Assembly: GCA_905221605.1 (NCBI GenBank)
Contig: CAJNDS010002338.1
Coordinates: forward strand, 1 to 64,000
From: Symbiodinium natans
Taxonomy: Eukaryota; Sar; Dinophyceae; Suessiales; Symbiodiniaceae
Reading direction: 5' to 3'
Length of the DNA: 64,000 nt
Made by a program: the position numbers and the translations under genes. A model generated the notes under the pieces. The model was given only the letters and a program-made list of their open reading frames with translations, was not told the DNA's origin and did not search any database. Shown here in pieces: positions 33,138 to 43,939 of the stretch; the stretch's first letter is position 1; every line of letters begins with the position of its first letter.

Positions 33138-33566
33138 ATTATGAATATTTGACAAAACGCTAGAAGGTCAAACGCCCCAGAAATCCCTGAATTTGGAAAA
33201 AAGCACGAAAAACCATTGAATTCTGGGGGTAATTTTTGATATAATGAATAAGATATCTATATCCCGATAAAACCGTGGAAAAATAAATTTCAAAGTCCCT
33301 TAAAAACTTGAAAAATATAATTGGATAAGGTAATTTTCAAAAAATGAAAATGAATAAGGTGCTTTTTTCGTGAAAGTAATGAAGAAGATGGAACATGGTT
33401 TTTAAAAAAGTATTGTTTAATACTTAAAAAAAACCCCAGAAACATAGGTCAATAAAATCATGTTTGGTGAAAAATATCTGATGATTATTGTAAAATGAAT
33501 GAGGTGAATTGTGTGATGATGTAAAACGGAGGAGGCGGGCGGGAACCCCTGAAGCCCCCTATTTAC
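33138..33566. repeat. Right terminal inverted repeat of a PLV/Maverick-like element
   Basis: Inverted, collinear copy of 20286-20798, ending GGAGGAGGCGGGCGGGAACC ... CCCTATTTAC at 33566. It is about 80 bases shorter than the left copy through internal deletions. Immediately outside lies AATTTT and a poly-C run, so no target-site duplication can be read with confidence. Confidence 0.75.
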
Positions 33567-34224
33567 AATTTTCCCCCCCCCCCCCCCCCCCAAATCGCCA
33601 AGGCGCGCCTGGCGCAGTCTTCGGGCCGCAGTGCAGCCAGGGCCGTGGCTGCCCGAGGCGAGGCCGGCGACTGGTTTGTTTTTGTTCTCTGCGAAGGCTT
33701 TGAAAGTTTTGGGGCAGCACTGGGTTTCAAAGAATGCTGTGCGCTGCGCATGGCGAACCTGGTCTGCGGGGGTCTATTGTTGCCATAGATTGCAGAATGT
33801 CCATGTTCGGGAGCTACTAGCAAGACCCCAAGTTTACCCGGTTCGACCTGTGCCGTTGTGCAGGTCATCTTTGCTTGCAAGGAGCCCCTGCAGAGAGCTC
33901 CGTCAGTAGCAACTTCTCGAAGCCTGGAGGCATCTGCCATTTGCCTACCATCACTTGACTAGGGCACGGTTTGTGTATGAAGACTGGCCCAAAGCTGCAA
34001 TAAGGCCTACAGTTTAGCAAACCAAACATGCGCAAGCAGGACTGTGACCTAGAAGGTTGCTCGAATCAGGGCATGTGTCGGCAGTGGCCAGATACCGATC
34101 TCTTTGACCAGCGATCCAAGACGATCTAAGCTAGCCTACGCAAACACGCTGTAGGTTCCATGTGATTCAGCGACTTGTAGCATCCGAACATGGCATCGTG
34201 AGTGGCCAGGGAGCGTACTGGGAA
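33567..34224. other. No recognisable gene; poly-C
   Basis: Begins with a C-run (about 33573-33591). Then host-like DNA with no supported gene. A minus-strand frame 33563-33940 is open but lacks motifs. Confidence 0.4.
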
Positions 34225-34497
34225 GCATCCAATCTGCTTGAGCCCAGCTATACATCTCAAGGGACCTGTCCTCTGTGCGCCCTGTGTTTGGCATACTAGA
34301 GGCAGGAGTTGGATTAGAACTTCAGCAAGAGAACTTTGATGTTGAGCCGTCGAGCATGCAGATTGGGCATCCAATCTGCTTGAGCCCAGCTGTACATGTC
34401 AAGAGACCTGTCCTCTGCGCGCCCTCTGTTTGGCATACTAGAGGCAGGAGTTGGATTAAAACTTCAGCAAAAGAACTTTGATGTTGAGCCGTCGAGC
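34225..34497. repeat. Tandem duplication, two 131-bp copies, 142-bp offset
   Basis: GCATCCAATCTGCTTGAGCC ... GTTTGGCATACTAGAGGCAG ... AACTTTGATGTTGAGCCGTC occurs at 34225-34355 and again at 34367-34497 with few differences. The second copy ends 28 bases before the stop codon of the glycosyltransferase gene (minus strand), so the pair would lie in its 3' untranslated region. Confidence 0.9.
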
Positions 34498-34525
34498 TCA
34501 TTTCTTAGAGAGCCTTGGCAGCCTC

Positions 34526-36734
34526 TCAGGCTCCTGCGGCTGCGGCCGCGGGCAGCCCAGGCTCCTCATGATTTTCATGCTCCGTCTTTTCCGTCTTTTC
34601 TGTCTTTGTAGCCTCGAAGATCACGTCGACGGCTCGGGGGACACCGCCGCAGGTGCGGAGCCGCAAAGCCTGCTCTTGGGCAGCTGCTCGGTATGTTAGG
34701 TTCTGCAGGACCTCCCGCAAGCACCGGCAAACATCTTCGCGATACCCCTCTGCTGCCTCTGCCTTGTTCTCATATTTGCCGTGGGCAATGGAAGGCCGGT
34801 CCACTTTGAGACCAACACCCAAGGTAACAGCCTTGGCAGCGTTCACGACCTGATCTCCGAATCCGGGGCAAACCAGCACCGGAGTTGCAAATGCCAATGC
34901 TTCTGTAAAGCTGTTCTGCCCTCCGTGTGTCACAAAGACATCGACGCCGGCCCTTAGGAGATCCACTTGTGCGAATGAAGTCACGCACACGGCATTGCTG
35001 GGGACCTCGATGTTTCCTAGCGGGTCTGGCTGAATGCCAAGGGATACGACGATCAAGAAGTCTGCACTGCTGCACGCTTCGAAGGTGCCAGACCAGACTG
35101 CCCGACAAAGATCTCGGCCAGTGATGCTTTGGCCGTTGAGGTCGGCATCCCATCCTGCAACCTTGTCTCCTCTGGTGATCACGGTGCCCATGCTGACCAG
35201 GACAATGCGCTTTCCCGCAGCATGGGCCTGTTGCATACGTTGCACGATGGGGTCCTCCATAGCTGGCGCTGCTCGCGGCAAATGTGGCAACAGGAGAGGG
35301 CCAACAAAAACAAAGCGAGTACCCTCCCGTGCGTAGGCCTCAGTCAGGGCCTCTGTCACAGGATCCTGGAGCTCCTCGGACGTGGTCACCAACACGGTGT
35401 TGTGGCAGGTGTCCAGGTAGCCATCCGGGACTAGGTGGGTTTGCTTCAGGGCCAAGCCATACTTTTCGTTGATACGCTTAGTGGCTGCCAGGTGCGGGGC
35501 GAACTGCTCAACCTCCTGCCCAGCTTCCTTCCAAGGACCAGGCAGGAACACTCCAGAACAAGGGTGTTCAGATGAGTTTAGGATGGCTTCGAAGACTTGG
35601 GGCTTGATTGATTCAGGCAAGAAAGCTCCTCCAGGGACAGTTCGTTCAGCAGCGCCGGGCCGTGCCGACGCATGGCCCCGGGCCCAGCCAGGGTCAGCAG
35701 CCCTACGTGCGGGATGCCCAGGACCTGCGACGCGCAAATGGTGGCCGCAAAAAGCCCCTACACTCCACCTGAAAATTCGTCAAAAGTGCAAACGCTTTGG
35801 ATGGCCATCATGTCCTCAAGGGTGTTCACGCATTGGATGCTCTGTAGTGGCAGCCCTGCCGGCCCTCGGGCCACTTGCACGCCTATGCACATGTGGACCT
35901 GACCCCCTGAAGCCCCTGAAACCCCCCCAGTCTCACCGACCTGCGCTGCCAGGGGTGCCGCTCTGCTGGTAATCAGGGGGTCATAGACAAGGACGTCGGG
36001 CTTCCTTGGGTCCGCCCCCCCCCCTCCCCCCCCCCAAAAAAAAAAAACAAACAAAGAGAACAAGTGGATCAAAAGAAGGCGCCTCCGTTCAAACCTCAAA
36101 CTTTCGCCGGGTCTCAGGCTCTCCAGGAACCGCAAAGTGCCGGGGAGCTCCAGCTCGAGGCTGACGTTGAGGCACCTTCCGTCCGAATCTCAGGATCTGG
36201 AGATCTTTCAGATCTCTCTGTATAGCTCTCTTTCCTTTCTTCTTTCGTGGGGCATCTCTCCGGCACTCTCTCTATCGTTCCCCTATGTTCCCTTCGTAAC
36301 CCTTCGTTATTTCTCGCTGCCTTCCACGTGCTCGATGGGCCGGGTGTGAAATTTTTTGGGGAAGGGATGCCGGGAGTTTCGGAAAAACCGTTAAACCATG
36401 AGGTGAAGCCAGGCCGACAAACTGATGCAACAAAAAAAGGGAGTACAGGATTTTCAGCAAGGCGCTTCAAGATATTCAAGAAGGACATCTCCAAACCGTG
36501 CTCCTCCATAATGCTGAAGACGGCTAGATTCTCCGAGCCACGTCCGACGTAAAGCTCAGACTGGACGTCGACAGTGTTGTGGAAGATCGCGCCCGCCTCT
36601 TCGACTTTCTTTCGTGCCATCTCCAAGCACAAGAAGTGTACTTCATGTCCCGACTCCACCAGAGCCTTCACCACTGGAAGTGTGGGGTTCAAATGGCCCA
36701 CGTGCTCTGAACACGTGACGAGGCAGCGAACCAT
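34526..36734 (-). CDS. UDP-glycosyltransferase (GT1/MGT-like), multi-exon
   Basis: Family GT1 enzymes move a sugar from a UDP-sugar to small lipophilic acceptors. Exon 1 (36734 to about 36440) gives the N-terminal Rossmann start MVRCLVTCSEHVGHLNPTLP with the conserved H-x-NP, and HEVHFLCLE. Exon 2 (about 36165-36112) reads LELELPGTLRFLESLR; exon 3 (about 35995-35941) reads PDVLVYDPLITSRAAPLAAQ; exon 4 (35724-34526) begins VLGIPHVGLLTLAGPG and holds KRIVLVSMGTV and the UDP-binding motif VTHGGQNSFTEALAFATPVL and CPGFGDQVVNA. The exon 3/4 junction AAQ/VLGIPHVG restores the family sequence exactly. Exon 4 needs a frame change near 35640 (after NELSLEEL, before PESIKPQ), so it may have a small intron, a sequence error or a disabling frameshift. 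The C-terminus is Glu/Lys- then Ala-rich. Intron 1 contains poly-T; intron 2 poly-G/T. Confidence 0.8.
35725..35940 (-). other. Intron of the UDP-glycosyltransferase with direct-repeat boundaries
   Basis: On the minus strand the 5' boundary is GGCAGCGCAG/GTCGGTGAG and the 3' boundary is GCGTCGCAG/GTCCTGG. The boundary word GCAGGTC is thus present at both ends. Length 216 bases. Excision joins LAAQ to VLGIPH in frame, matching the family. A short direct repeat at both boundaries is what is expected of introns that inserted as mobile 'introner' elements, reported in dinoflagellates. Confidence 0.65.
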
Positions 36735-37139
36735 TCCAAGAACTTAGGAGGGAATGAAGGGGTATGAAGGAGGCACCCAGGGTCAGACGGGTGAGCCCGA
36801 ATGGCTGTGGGTGCCGGCACGATGTGAGACTTTACTCAACATGCCAGCATAACTGGCAAATCAGCTCGTTCATGTTCTGAGCAGATGGCTGCGCCCGCCG
36901 GCCGTGTCGCAGCGTTGCATCGCCCGCCTGGAAGATGCTACAGTAGGGTAGGCAGCAATGGCAACAACGAAGGTTTCTGCGCCTCCACACACAGGCCGAG
37001 TTTTTACCCCGGCCAATCGGCACCGTGAGAGCTGTAAGAAATGCTTACCCCGAAATTAATTTACTTCGTAAAAAGGAAAGAGCGCAAACAAGATGTTCAA
37101 ACGAAGACACATTGATTCAAATACGCTTTCTTAGTTTTT
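36735..37139. other. Upstream of glycosyltransferase; no gene
   Basis: Region 5' of the glycosyltransferase start. No recognisable regulatory motif and no supported coding sequence. Confidence 0.4.
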
Positions 37140-37290
37140 GCTTACAATTGGGGTTGGGCACTCGGGAGACTCTGGGGTCGGGGAGTCTCCGGGGCTGGGC
37201 ACTCCAGGGGATCTCTAGGAGTAGACCGGGCAAAGAGAAGAGTTCCGGGCGAGGAGAAGAGTTGAGTTTAAAATCTAACAACCCCACACC
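37140..37290 (+). repeat. Dispersed repeat, inverted relative to 52740-52975
   Basis: GGGTTGGGCACTC..GGAGACTC..GGGG units followed by AGTAGACCGGGC, GAGGAGAAGAGTTGAGTTTA and AAATCTAACAACCCCAC. The reverse complement of this word order is found at 52740-52975 (GTTAGATTTTGAACTCAACT, CTTCTCCTCGCCCGGTCTAC, then GGAGTGCCCAACC units). Confidence 0.8.
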
Positions 37291-37500
37291 GGAGGTGGGG
37301 AATAACAACAGCTCCCACTGGCAACGTTCACGATTATATGGCCAACTGCATCCCGCATCCGGCAGCCTGTGCAGCAAGCTGCAGAGAGATTGTGGTGTTT
37401 CCTTGGCACGAATGCCAAGAGTGGCTGCACAGGGACGCCTACGTATACGTATGCCTCTGGCCAATTGCCCCACGATCCGAACCAGTAGACTTACCACCTG

Positions 37501-38104
37501 CTAGAATTCCACAAAATGCTGCGCAGGGACGGCAGGCTCATTGTGGAGTTCCAGGGAGCTCCTTAGGCCAAGGAATGCCGCTGCCCAGACCGACAAGGAT
37601 GAGTCAGGAAATGCTCGGAGCAAATCATCATCAACCTGGTCATCAACCCTCAACCTTCTCTCACCCTCGCCCCCTTGCAGTGGCACATGATCCGTCTGGG
37701 CAATGCGCTGCAGCTCGGTGCAAGCCATCAGGGCTTGGAGAAGCTCCCCCTGCAAATCACCCCAAGCTCGCAACCCCAAAATGAATCAAAATAGCCACCC
37801 ACCCAAAGCTGCATCTCCAAACTGCGCAGGTCTGACAAAACACTGAAGCCTACACGAATACAAGCGAAAGAAAAGGCAAAGCTGAATCTTCAAAAGCTCC
37901 CTGTGTAGCCACCAAGGCCTCTGACAGGCCCTCAACGCCGTGCAGCCGGCCCCGAAGCGCAGCGCGGGCGTCACCCATCGCCTGAGGGTTTTCTTGGGTC
38001 ACATACCGGCGGAACCCGTCCATCGTGCAGGTGAACCACCCAACAATTCCCGAACTGAGCCGAGTGCGACCTTCACCATGTCGAGAACAGCTCCCCTGAG
38101 TCAA
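37501..38104 (-). CDS. Candidate two-exon gene, unknown protein
   Basis: Minus strand. Exon-like frame 37850-38104: GIVGWFTCTMDGFRRYVTQE, DARAALRGRLHGVEGLSEAL, ATQGAFEDSALPFLSLVF. Second frame 37501-37779: RAWGDLQGELLQALMACTEL, DDQVDDDLLRAFPDSSLSVW, LGLRSSLELHNEPAVPAQHF to a TAG. Intervening 70 bases would be a short intron or frameshift. No known domain. Confidence 0.35.
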
Positions 38105-38839
38105 CTCCCAGTGCGCGTTCTAGAATGATGGGCGAGAAAACAGAGACCACCCCCGTGGCTCAGACAAAGTGGAGGAGCGTTACCATGAGGGTGCAGCAAA
38201 AGGGAATGGATTGTCACGTGCCCGAAGCGCCCGAATTTCGCCCGAATTTCCCTCAACCTCGTCAGTCAGCACTTACCAGCCACATAAAGGATCGGATTCA
38301 AAAAAAGACGCGATCTTGAAAAAATCGTGTAACAGCTTGAAGACTCTGTAGACCTGAAGCCGGGGAGGCTTCAAGCTCTGAGTGCCCGGCTGCTCAATCC
38401 GAGGAGCTACCTGAAGGCATCAGAGCTCTCATGGCTTGTCTCGTTTATGCTATCTTAAAGGTGCTTGAGAAAGAAATCGCAGCGTTTGTGCCCGGTTGAC
38501 GTTTGCTGACCCCAAACAACAGCCTTAAGCCCCTGCGGGCGCGTGCGCGCCCAACGGCCCTTCCACCGCCTCGGCAAGCAGCTGCAGCAGCCGAAGGAGC
38601 TCCTGCAGAGCCCAGCTTCTGCCGGCTTTTGAAACTCTTCTGAAAACTCACAAAACGCCCTTGTCTGGACAATAATGACCGCTGCTGTCTGCCGAGGCAT
38701 CTTCGCCAGTCCTCCTTGTTCAGTTGCCAGGCCTAGAGGACAGCAGCGATTTTGGAGAACATTGGTTCCCTTCTTTCAACAGCTCGCGGCAAATCAGCCA
38801 ACCGTGCGAATGGGAGCACAAAGAATTACGAGGAAGAGC
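38105..38839. other. No supported gene
   Basis: Overlapping minus-strand frames near 38445-38700 are possible coding (cysteine- and arginine-rich in one frame) but no frame is clearly better. No repeats. Confidence 0.35.
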
Positions 38840-39554
38840 TCAGCAGACATACCGAACAGCAATGGCTGCCATGAGCCACAGGATGGGAAAAAACACCAAG
38901 TTCGGACACTTGGTAGACCAACACTTGGTAGTGCACTTGGCAGAAGCACTTCGCAGTAGCAATTTGCAGTAGCCCTTCACAGACGCCGCAAACCCCTTTC
39001 CAAAGCGCCAGTGGGACAGCTTCGAAGCCCCTGAGCGCGTGGCACTGGGCAGCTCGCGGAGCAAGACCTTCACAGCGCTTAAAGTTGACAGAGGCGGTTC
39101 ATAAGGAATCAAAGCTCAACATTCTTAAATGTTCTTAAAGATCTTGCACTGTCTTGCAGCTTCTCCGGGCTACCAAACAGTCCATAACAAGATGGACTGT
39201 GTTTGCTTTCACGAGCCCCACCTTGAACTTTCGTCGAGGCGTCATTAAAGTAACACCCCCGCACCAGTAACTGCAAGCTGACAAGCTAGAAGGGCTCAGT
39301 CGGTACGATCGTTCCACCAGGGCCCCCCGGAACCTCTGCTGCTCAAACCGAAACCGGAAAAGAGATTTTGCTTCAAGAAAACAAAGAGAGGACTCTTTTC
39401 TGAAGCTCTTCTGAAGCTTCAACAGGAAGTCTCCGGCTTCACTTGGCTTAAGGGGCACCTCGGCCAGCGAGGCGGCGGGGCACTTCAGCTTCAGGAGGGC
39501 CTGCGGAATGCACCACGACACCACGGACCACGTAAAAACAGTAAAACCCTCCAC
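38840..39554 (-). CDS. Candidate exons, unknown protein
   Basis: Minus-strand frames 39135-39554 (LLKLKCPAASLAEVPLKPSE, AGDFLLKLQKSFRKESSLCF, EAKSLFRFRFEQQRFRGALV) and 38840-39112 (STLSAVKVLLRELPSATRSG, KGFAASVKGYCKLLLRSASA). Basic and leucine-rich. No recognised domain. Possibly parts of one gene together with 39678-40336. Confidence 0.3.
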
Positions 39555-39677
39555 CTGTTCTCTGTTCGGCTTCTGAAGTTCAGGGTTCAGGCTGCTTTCG
39601 GGGGCTTTGGGCTTAAAGTAGCTTGAGGATTCTGATCATGCGTACGACTCCTTCGGTTCGCAGTTTTCGGTGGGGCT

Positions 39678-40336
39678 TCATGTGCTTGGAAATCTTGGAA
39701 GAAGCTGAGCCTCCAAACAGTCTAGCAGAAGGCTGCTCGGCAGCTGATGGAGATAGAAGGGCGGGACCTTGCAAGAGGGCTTTACAGAGGGTACAGGGTT
39801 CTGGAGATGGGGAAGCCTACGACTCTGTGGCGCTTTCCTTGAAGGGCTCCGAGCCCCGAAAAATGCCCTGGAATCCGGCACATCCGAGCGACTGCCAGGA
39901 GCTCCTTTATGGCCGTGGCCATGGGCGCTGCTTGGCACGAAGCCTGCGGGCTGTTCATCAAAAGTCTTCAATTCTTACATTCACAATGCATCGTGAACCT
40001 TAACCAGTACCTCAACAAATAGCCACGCCCCGAAAACACAGGAACAGGTGTTTGCCGACCCCTACAGGAGGGTCACCAGCCACAAAATGCAAAAACTTCC
40101 ACTGCCAAGCACTCAGGCTGTTGTTGCCGTGGGAAAGATGGCGCCTCAGCCCCCAGCAGGGCCAAGGCGGTCAGCGAGTGGCTGAATTGCTGAGGCGTGA
40201 AGTAGCCGGCCTGAGGGTTTAGAGATGTTTGAGAGCTTTGAGAGGAATCCACAGCCCAGAAGTAACTCAACTCACAGAGCTCACACAAACCAAAGGACTC
40301 ACTGATTTGGCAGCTGCAGCCAGCGGGCTGCGTCAT
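39678..40336 (-). CDS. Candidate exons, unknown protein
   Basis: Two minus-strand frames: 40073-40336 (QISESFGLCELCELSYFWAV, TPQQFSHSLTALALLGAEAP) and 39678-39971 (GSRSDVPDSRAFFGARSPSR, PPFYLHQLPSSLLLDCLEAQ). No domain recognised. The reading is only somewhat better than the alternative frames. Confidence 0.25.
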
Positions 40337-40400
40337 TCAAGCGGTCCAGCACTGGATTCAAATAGGCAGGCTCCACCTCAGCGACTTGAGGTTTCGAAGC

Positions 40401-40609
40401 TCAAGCTTGCCAAAACACTCTCCCTGGGCTCTTTCGGCGCGCTGGGTCATCGGCGCTCCGCAGTGCAGCAAGCGCCTCGTTTTCTTCAAGAGGGCCATGG
40501 GGAGGGATGCCGAGATTCTCTTGACAAAGTGGATGGAGCTGCGAATTATGCATTCCAGGACAAGTCTCAGCTATGGCCATGTAGAACAAAAAGCCCGTCC
40601 CATTGGTGG

Positions 40610-40668
<59 letters not shown>

Positions 40669-40829
40669 GCCTGCAGCGCTGAAGTCAGCTCCGCCGGCCT
40701 GAGCTGCGGCGCGGCCTCTGCGTGGACTTGCTGTGCTAGAAACCACAGCATGATGTAGCACCCGATGCAAAGCACCACGCAAAGAAGTGCGCCCTCAAAA
40801 ACCCTAAACTCTAAAACCCACGACCCCAA
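40401..40829 (-). CDS. Candidate membrane-protein exon(s) around a GA microsatellite
   Basis: Minus strand: ALLCVVLCIGCYIMLWFLAQ is a credible membrane helix, followed by EAAPQLRPAELTSALQA. The frame then runs through the (CT)n on this strand (SLSLSL) and on into GFLFYMAIAETCPGMHNSQL, LGIPPHGPLEENEALAALRS. The microsatellite probably lies in an intron or has expanded in the gene. No family recognised. Confidence 0.3.
40613..40667. repeat. (GA)n microsatellite
   Basis: Perfect GA repeat of about 27 units. Confidence 0.97.
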
Positions 40830-41135
40830 AACAAACCCCTACACTCTAAACTTAACCCCTGAAAGACCCTGGGGAAAAATTAAACAATCTTGAAAACCCT
40901 AAACCCAAAACGTAAATCCTAAGGGGAGTGGAGAAAAAGAGAAACTGTAAAATATAACCAGAACAGCCATATTGCAACAGGACAGATAGGAGAATTTGCA
41001 ACCAAGCAAAACAGGGTGAAAGTACAGCCAGCTGTCTTGAAGGTTTACACTTGAGGGGTTTGGGTTGTAGGAGGTTCCGTTCGCCTTGAGGGGTTTGGAT
41101 TTAGGTCTTGAGGCTGTTACGGTTTAGGGTGTGCA
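40798..41135. repeat. Degenerate telomere-like sequence
   Basis: AAAACCCTAAACTCTAAAAC, CCCCTACACTCTAAACTTAA and GAAAACCCTAAACCCAAAAC at 40798-40920, then the opposite orientation (GAGGGGTTTGGGTTGTAGG, GTTTAGGG) at 41053-41135. The two arms could be an old inverted pair. Confidence 0.6.
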
Positions 41136-41658
41136 ACAAGCTGCTTCTACAGCAATCTGCTGCTAATGCCTTTACCTTACACCCGCAAACCCTCCCCAAA
41201 CCCCCTGTCCCGTAAACCCAGAAACCAAACAATAAGCGAGCAACCAACAACAAACACACACATGAGCGACTGACAAAACCCTGTGCTGATTGAACGTGAC
41301 ATGCTTGGTGGGCCCCTGTCGATTTTCGAGGACTACAAATACAGACTGACCGGAGCCTGACATGACATGGGTGCCTGAGGGTGGGCCCCTATCGCTTTGC
41401 GAGGAAAAGTACGAAAACTGAAGGGGGCTGCATCAAGACAGAATGAGACCTACCATAATTTTGTCCGATGTTCATATGATCCAAACACAGCGAAACAAAC
41501 AAGAAGCAACGAAGAGCAACAAAAAACACATAAGATATAAACACCAACCTCCAATGTAGGGATCTTCTGGTGATCCGGACTCTAAGCAGCACTTCCTCAA
41601 AAACAAGAAGCAAAACCATGTACAGAAACAAAGACACAGACAAGAAGCAACAAAGAGC
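41136..41658. other. No recognisable gene
   Basis: A GGTGGGCCCCTGTCGATTTTCGAGGA-like word occurs twice (near 41307 and 41383, second diverged). No supported gene. Confidence 0.4.
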
Positions 41659-41664
41659 AACAGC

Positions 41665-41758
<94 letters not shown>

Positions 41759-41793
41759 CCAACACCAACAACAACACCAACACCAACACCAAA
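41659..41793. repeat. (AAC)n trinucleotide microsatellite
   Basis: AAC/ACA repeat of about 32 units from 41660 to 41757, then CACCAA variants. Long polyT, polyV and polyL frames over it are artefacts. Confidence 0.97.
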
Positions 41794-43233
41794 AACAAAA
41801 GAAATAACATTTAGGTACTTATGCTCAACATGTCCTAAAGTGCTCTGGAAAGGCCCAAAGAGCAACCTGGTAGTGTTTGCCTAGGGCTCGCATTCAATCT
41901 TATGCTTTCCATTGATTGTAGTCCTATTTTTCTTATTAACGTAATCGACGGTTGCGATTTCCCCCGTTTTTGGAGACCCAAAACTATGCCCTGCTGTAAT
42001 TTGGCGGTTCTGGCAAATTCTCCCTTCTGGTTGTGTTTTGCCCCGCTGGCGTCTGGGCAGGGGCCCGGGGGGGGAGTGGGGGGGCCGACACTGCACCATG
42101 TATGGGGGGCCCCTCTGAATTGGGCACCCAAATTTCTTGAGTCGACTGCCTCCGCCAGTGGCCCGCGAAGCCGACGCCATTCCAGTGGATCAAACCTCAA
42201 CAAACACAAAAGAGGGGCCGTTTTGGGATTTGGGTTCGGATGGTTGACGATGTTCGTCATGCAGTTCCGATGCCAACAAGGCCTTCTTTGAAATGAGCAG
42301 CGGATTTCGATCTGTCCCACACATTGCAGCAACTGATTCTGGTAGTAGCCCTCCAACCCAAGCATGAATACCAACAGTCGCCACCAGCAAAAAAGGACTC
42401 CTTGTCACAAGTGGGAACGCAACAAGGCTTTGACAAAATGTTGGACTGTTGGCTGGAGTTTATGACACGAGCTGGCAGCAGGTGACGGGCCCTGTTTTTC
42501 CCTTCTTCACACCACACTCAAACTAGCGCGAGATGACACGACGGCATCGAATCCGGTAGCACGAAGTCCGGACCTTACCCTTTACATTGCCTCAGCAGGT
42601 CATCACAGTCGGTTGCAGACATGTTACTCTGCGGCGCTGACGGCCGGAAAGTGAGCACTTGCCTCTGATGCTCGTAATGACCCAAACGGCATCGTGTTGG
42701 CAGGACTTGCGCCACTTGTGTGCCCTGTCGCAAAAGCTACGGTCGACATCGGATCGGTCGACATCGGAGAAGGCATGCCGCTCTCCGTGGTGCTCCGCTC
42801 AACTGTGACAATGCAGCGGCGAAAGATATCGAGCTTAACAGCTCGTCGGTGCTCTTCAAAAACAGAACAGCTTTTGGCGGTCCGACTACATCAGCAGTGA
42901 CCGTGTTTCAAACAGGTGGGGGGGGCGACGATGCTTCAAATGAACAGGTCGCGACCTCGCCTTCTGCAGTCTCTGTGGCAAGTCTTTACACCGCAAGTCT
43001 TTTGCATTGGGTTGTCCATGCGGCAGTCTGTATATGTGTATGTAACTTGTGTCAAACAGATGTGTATCAAAAGGCATCCACAGAGGACATGCCTGGTTGC
43101 TCTATCGCTGCCCAATTTTGGCCCTGCCGTGCTCAAGCCGCTTGCCACAGCGGCTGCAGCGCGCGAATTCGAAACCCAGCGGCTTTGGGGGTCAAAAAAA
43201 CTGCTCTTGGCAGGCTCAGGCACCTGCTGCGCC
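41794..43233. other. No supported gene
   Basis: Several long frames exist (for example plus 42720-43385 and minus 41835-42374), but I cannot choose among them and see no motif. A G-run is present near 42067-42084. A direct repeat ATCGG(A/T)TCGGTCGACATCGG lies near 42748-42768. Confidence 0.35.
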
Positions 43234-43939
43234 TCAGCCAAGCAAGAGTCTCGACACCCAATACTGCCAATACTGGTAGAGGTCACCAGAAGCACACCCA
43301 AAGCACACATTGCCAGGAAGAATCAAACCCTCGACGTAAAAAGGCAGACCTTGAACGGAGATGTAGGCCTCCACGGCACGGCTGATCACAAGCAGAACCA
43401 ATTGCGACCTGGGTCTGGGGCCTTTCGAGTTTGGTTCTTTTTGGATGTAGGGTGAACACAAGCAGGCAGTTGGGATTTCAGGCGGTCAGAAAATTTAGCT
43501 CCCACACCCCAAAGTAACACTATGGACATAGCCCTTAACTCATCCCGAAACGCCCCTCCCACCCTTCCCACAGTCTGAAGTCCACGAAGCCACGCTGGCA
43601 GCCGAACATCTCGGGCGTCACGGGGCTCGCTGCTCGCCTAAGCCGAATCTGTCATAAATCTAAAGCCTAAAGCGCTGTACATGTAATTCCAGGCAACATC
43701 CAAAACAGTCAACCAACAAGAAGGATCTCTAGCAAACATCTACTCGGACCATAAACTCCAAAGTACCAACATGAGCCGCGCAGCGACACCACCACCCCAG
43801 GTATCTTGCGGTCAGCCAGGTCTCCCCAGCGCCTGTAATTAGGGGCTCCAGGTCTTGCGCGGGCTGCGGATTCAAAAGCAGGGTCGCGCGGGGCACACTT
43901 TTGCCACCAAGCTATGACAACTTTACTCAAGCTGTGCAC
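43234..43939 (-). CDS. Candidate exons, unknown protein
   Basis: Minus strand: 43709-43939 (VIAWWQKCAPRDPAFESAAR, RKIPGVVVSLRGSCWYFGVY), 43386-43571 (GRVGGAFRDELRAMSIVLLW, VGAKFSDRLKSQLPACVHPT) and 43234-43461 (SQLVLLVISRAVEAYISVQG, PFYVEGLILPGNVCFGCASG, LYQYWQYWVSRLLLG). The last is notably protein-like. Together they could form one small gene with short introns. No family recognised. Confidence 0.3.

Noticed and set aside
41389-41884. Polyvaline, polyleucine and polythreonine frames
   Set aside because: Translation of the AAC microsatellite.
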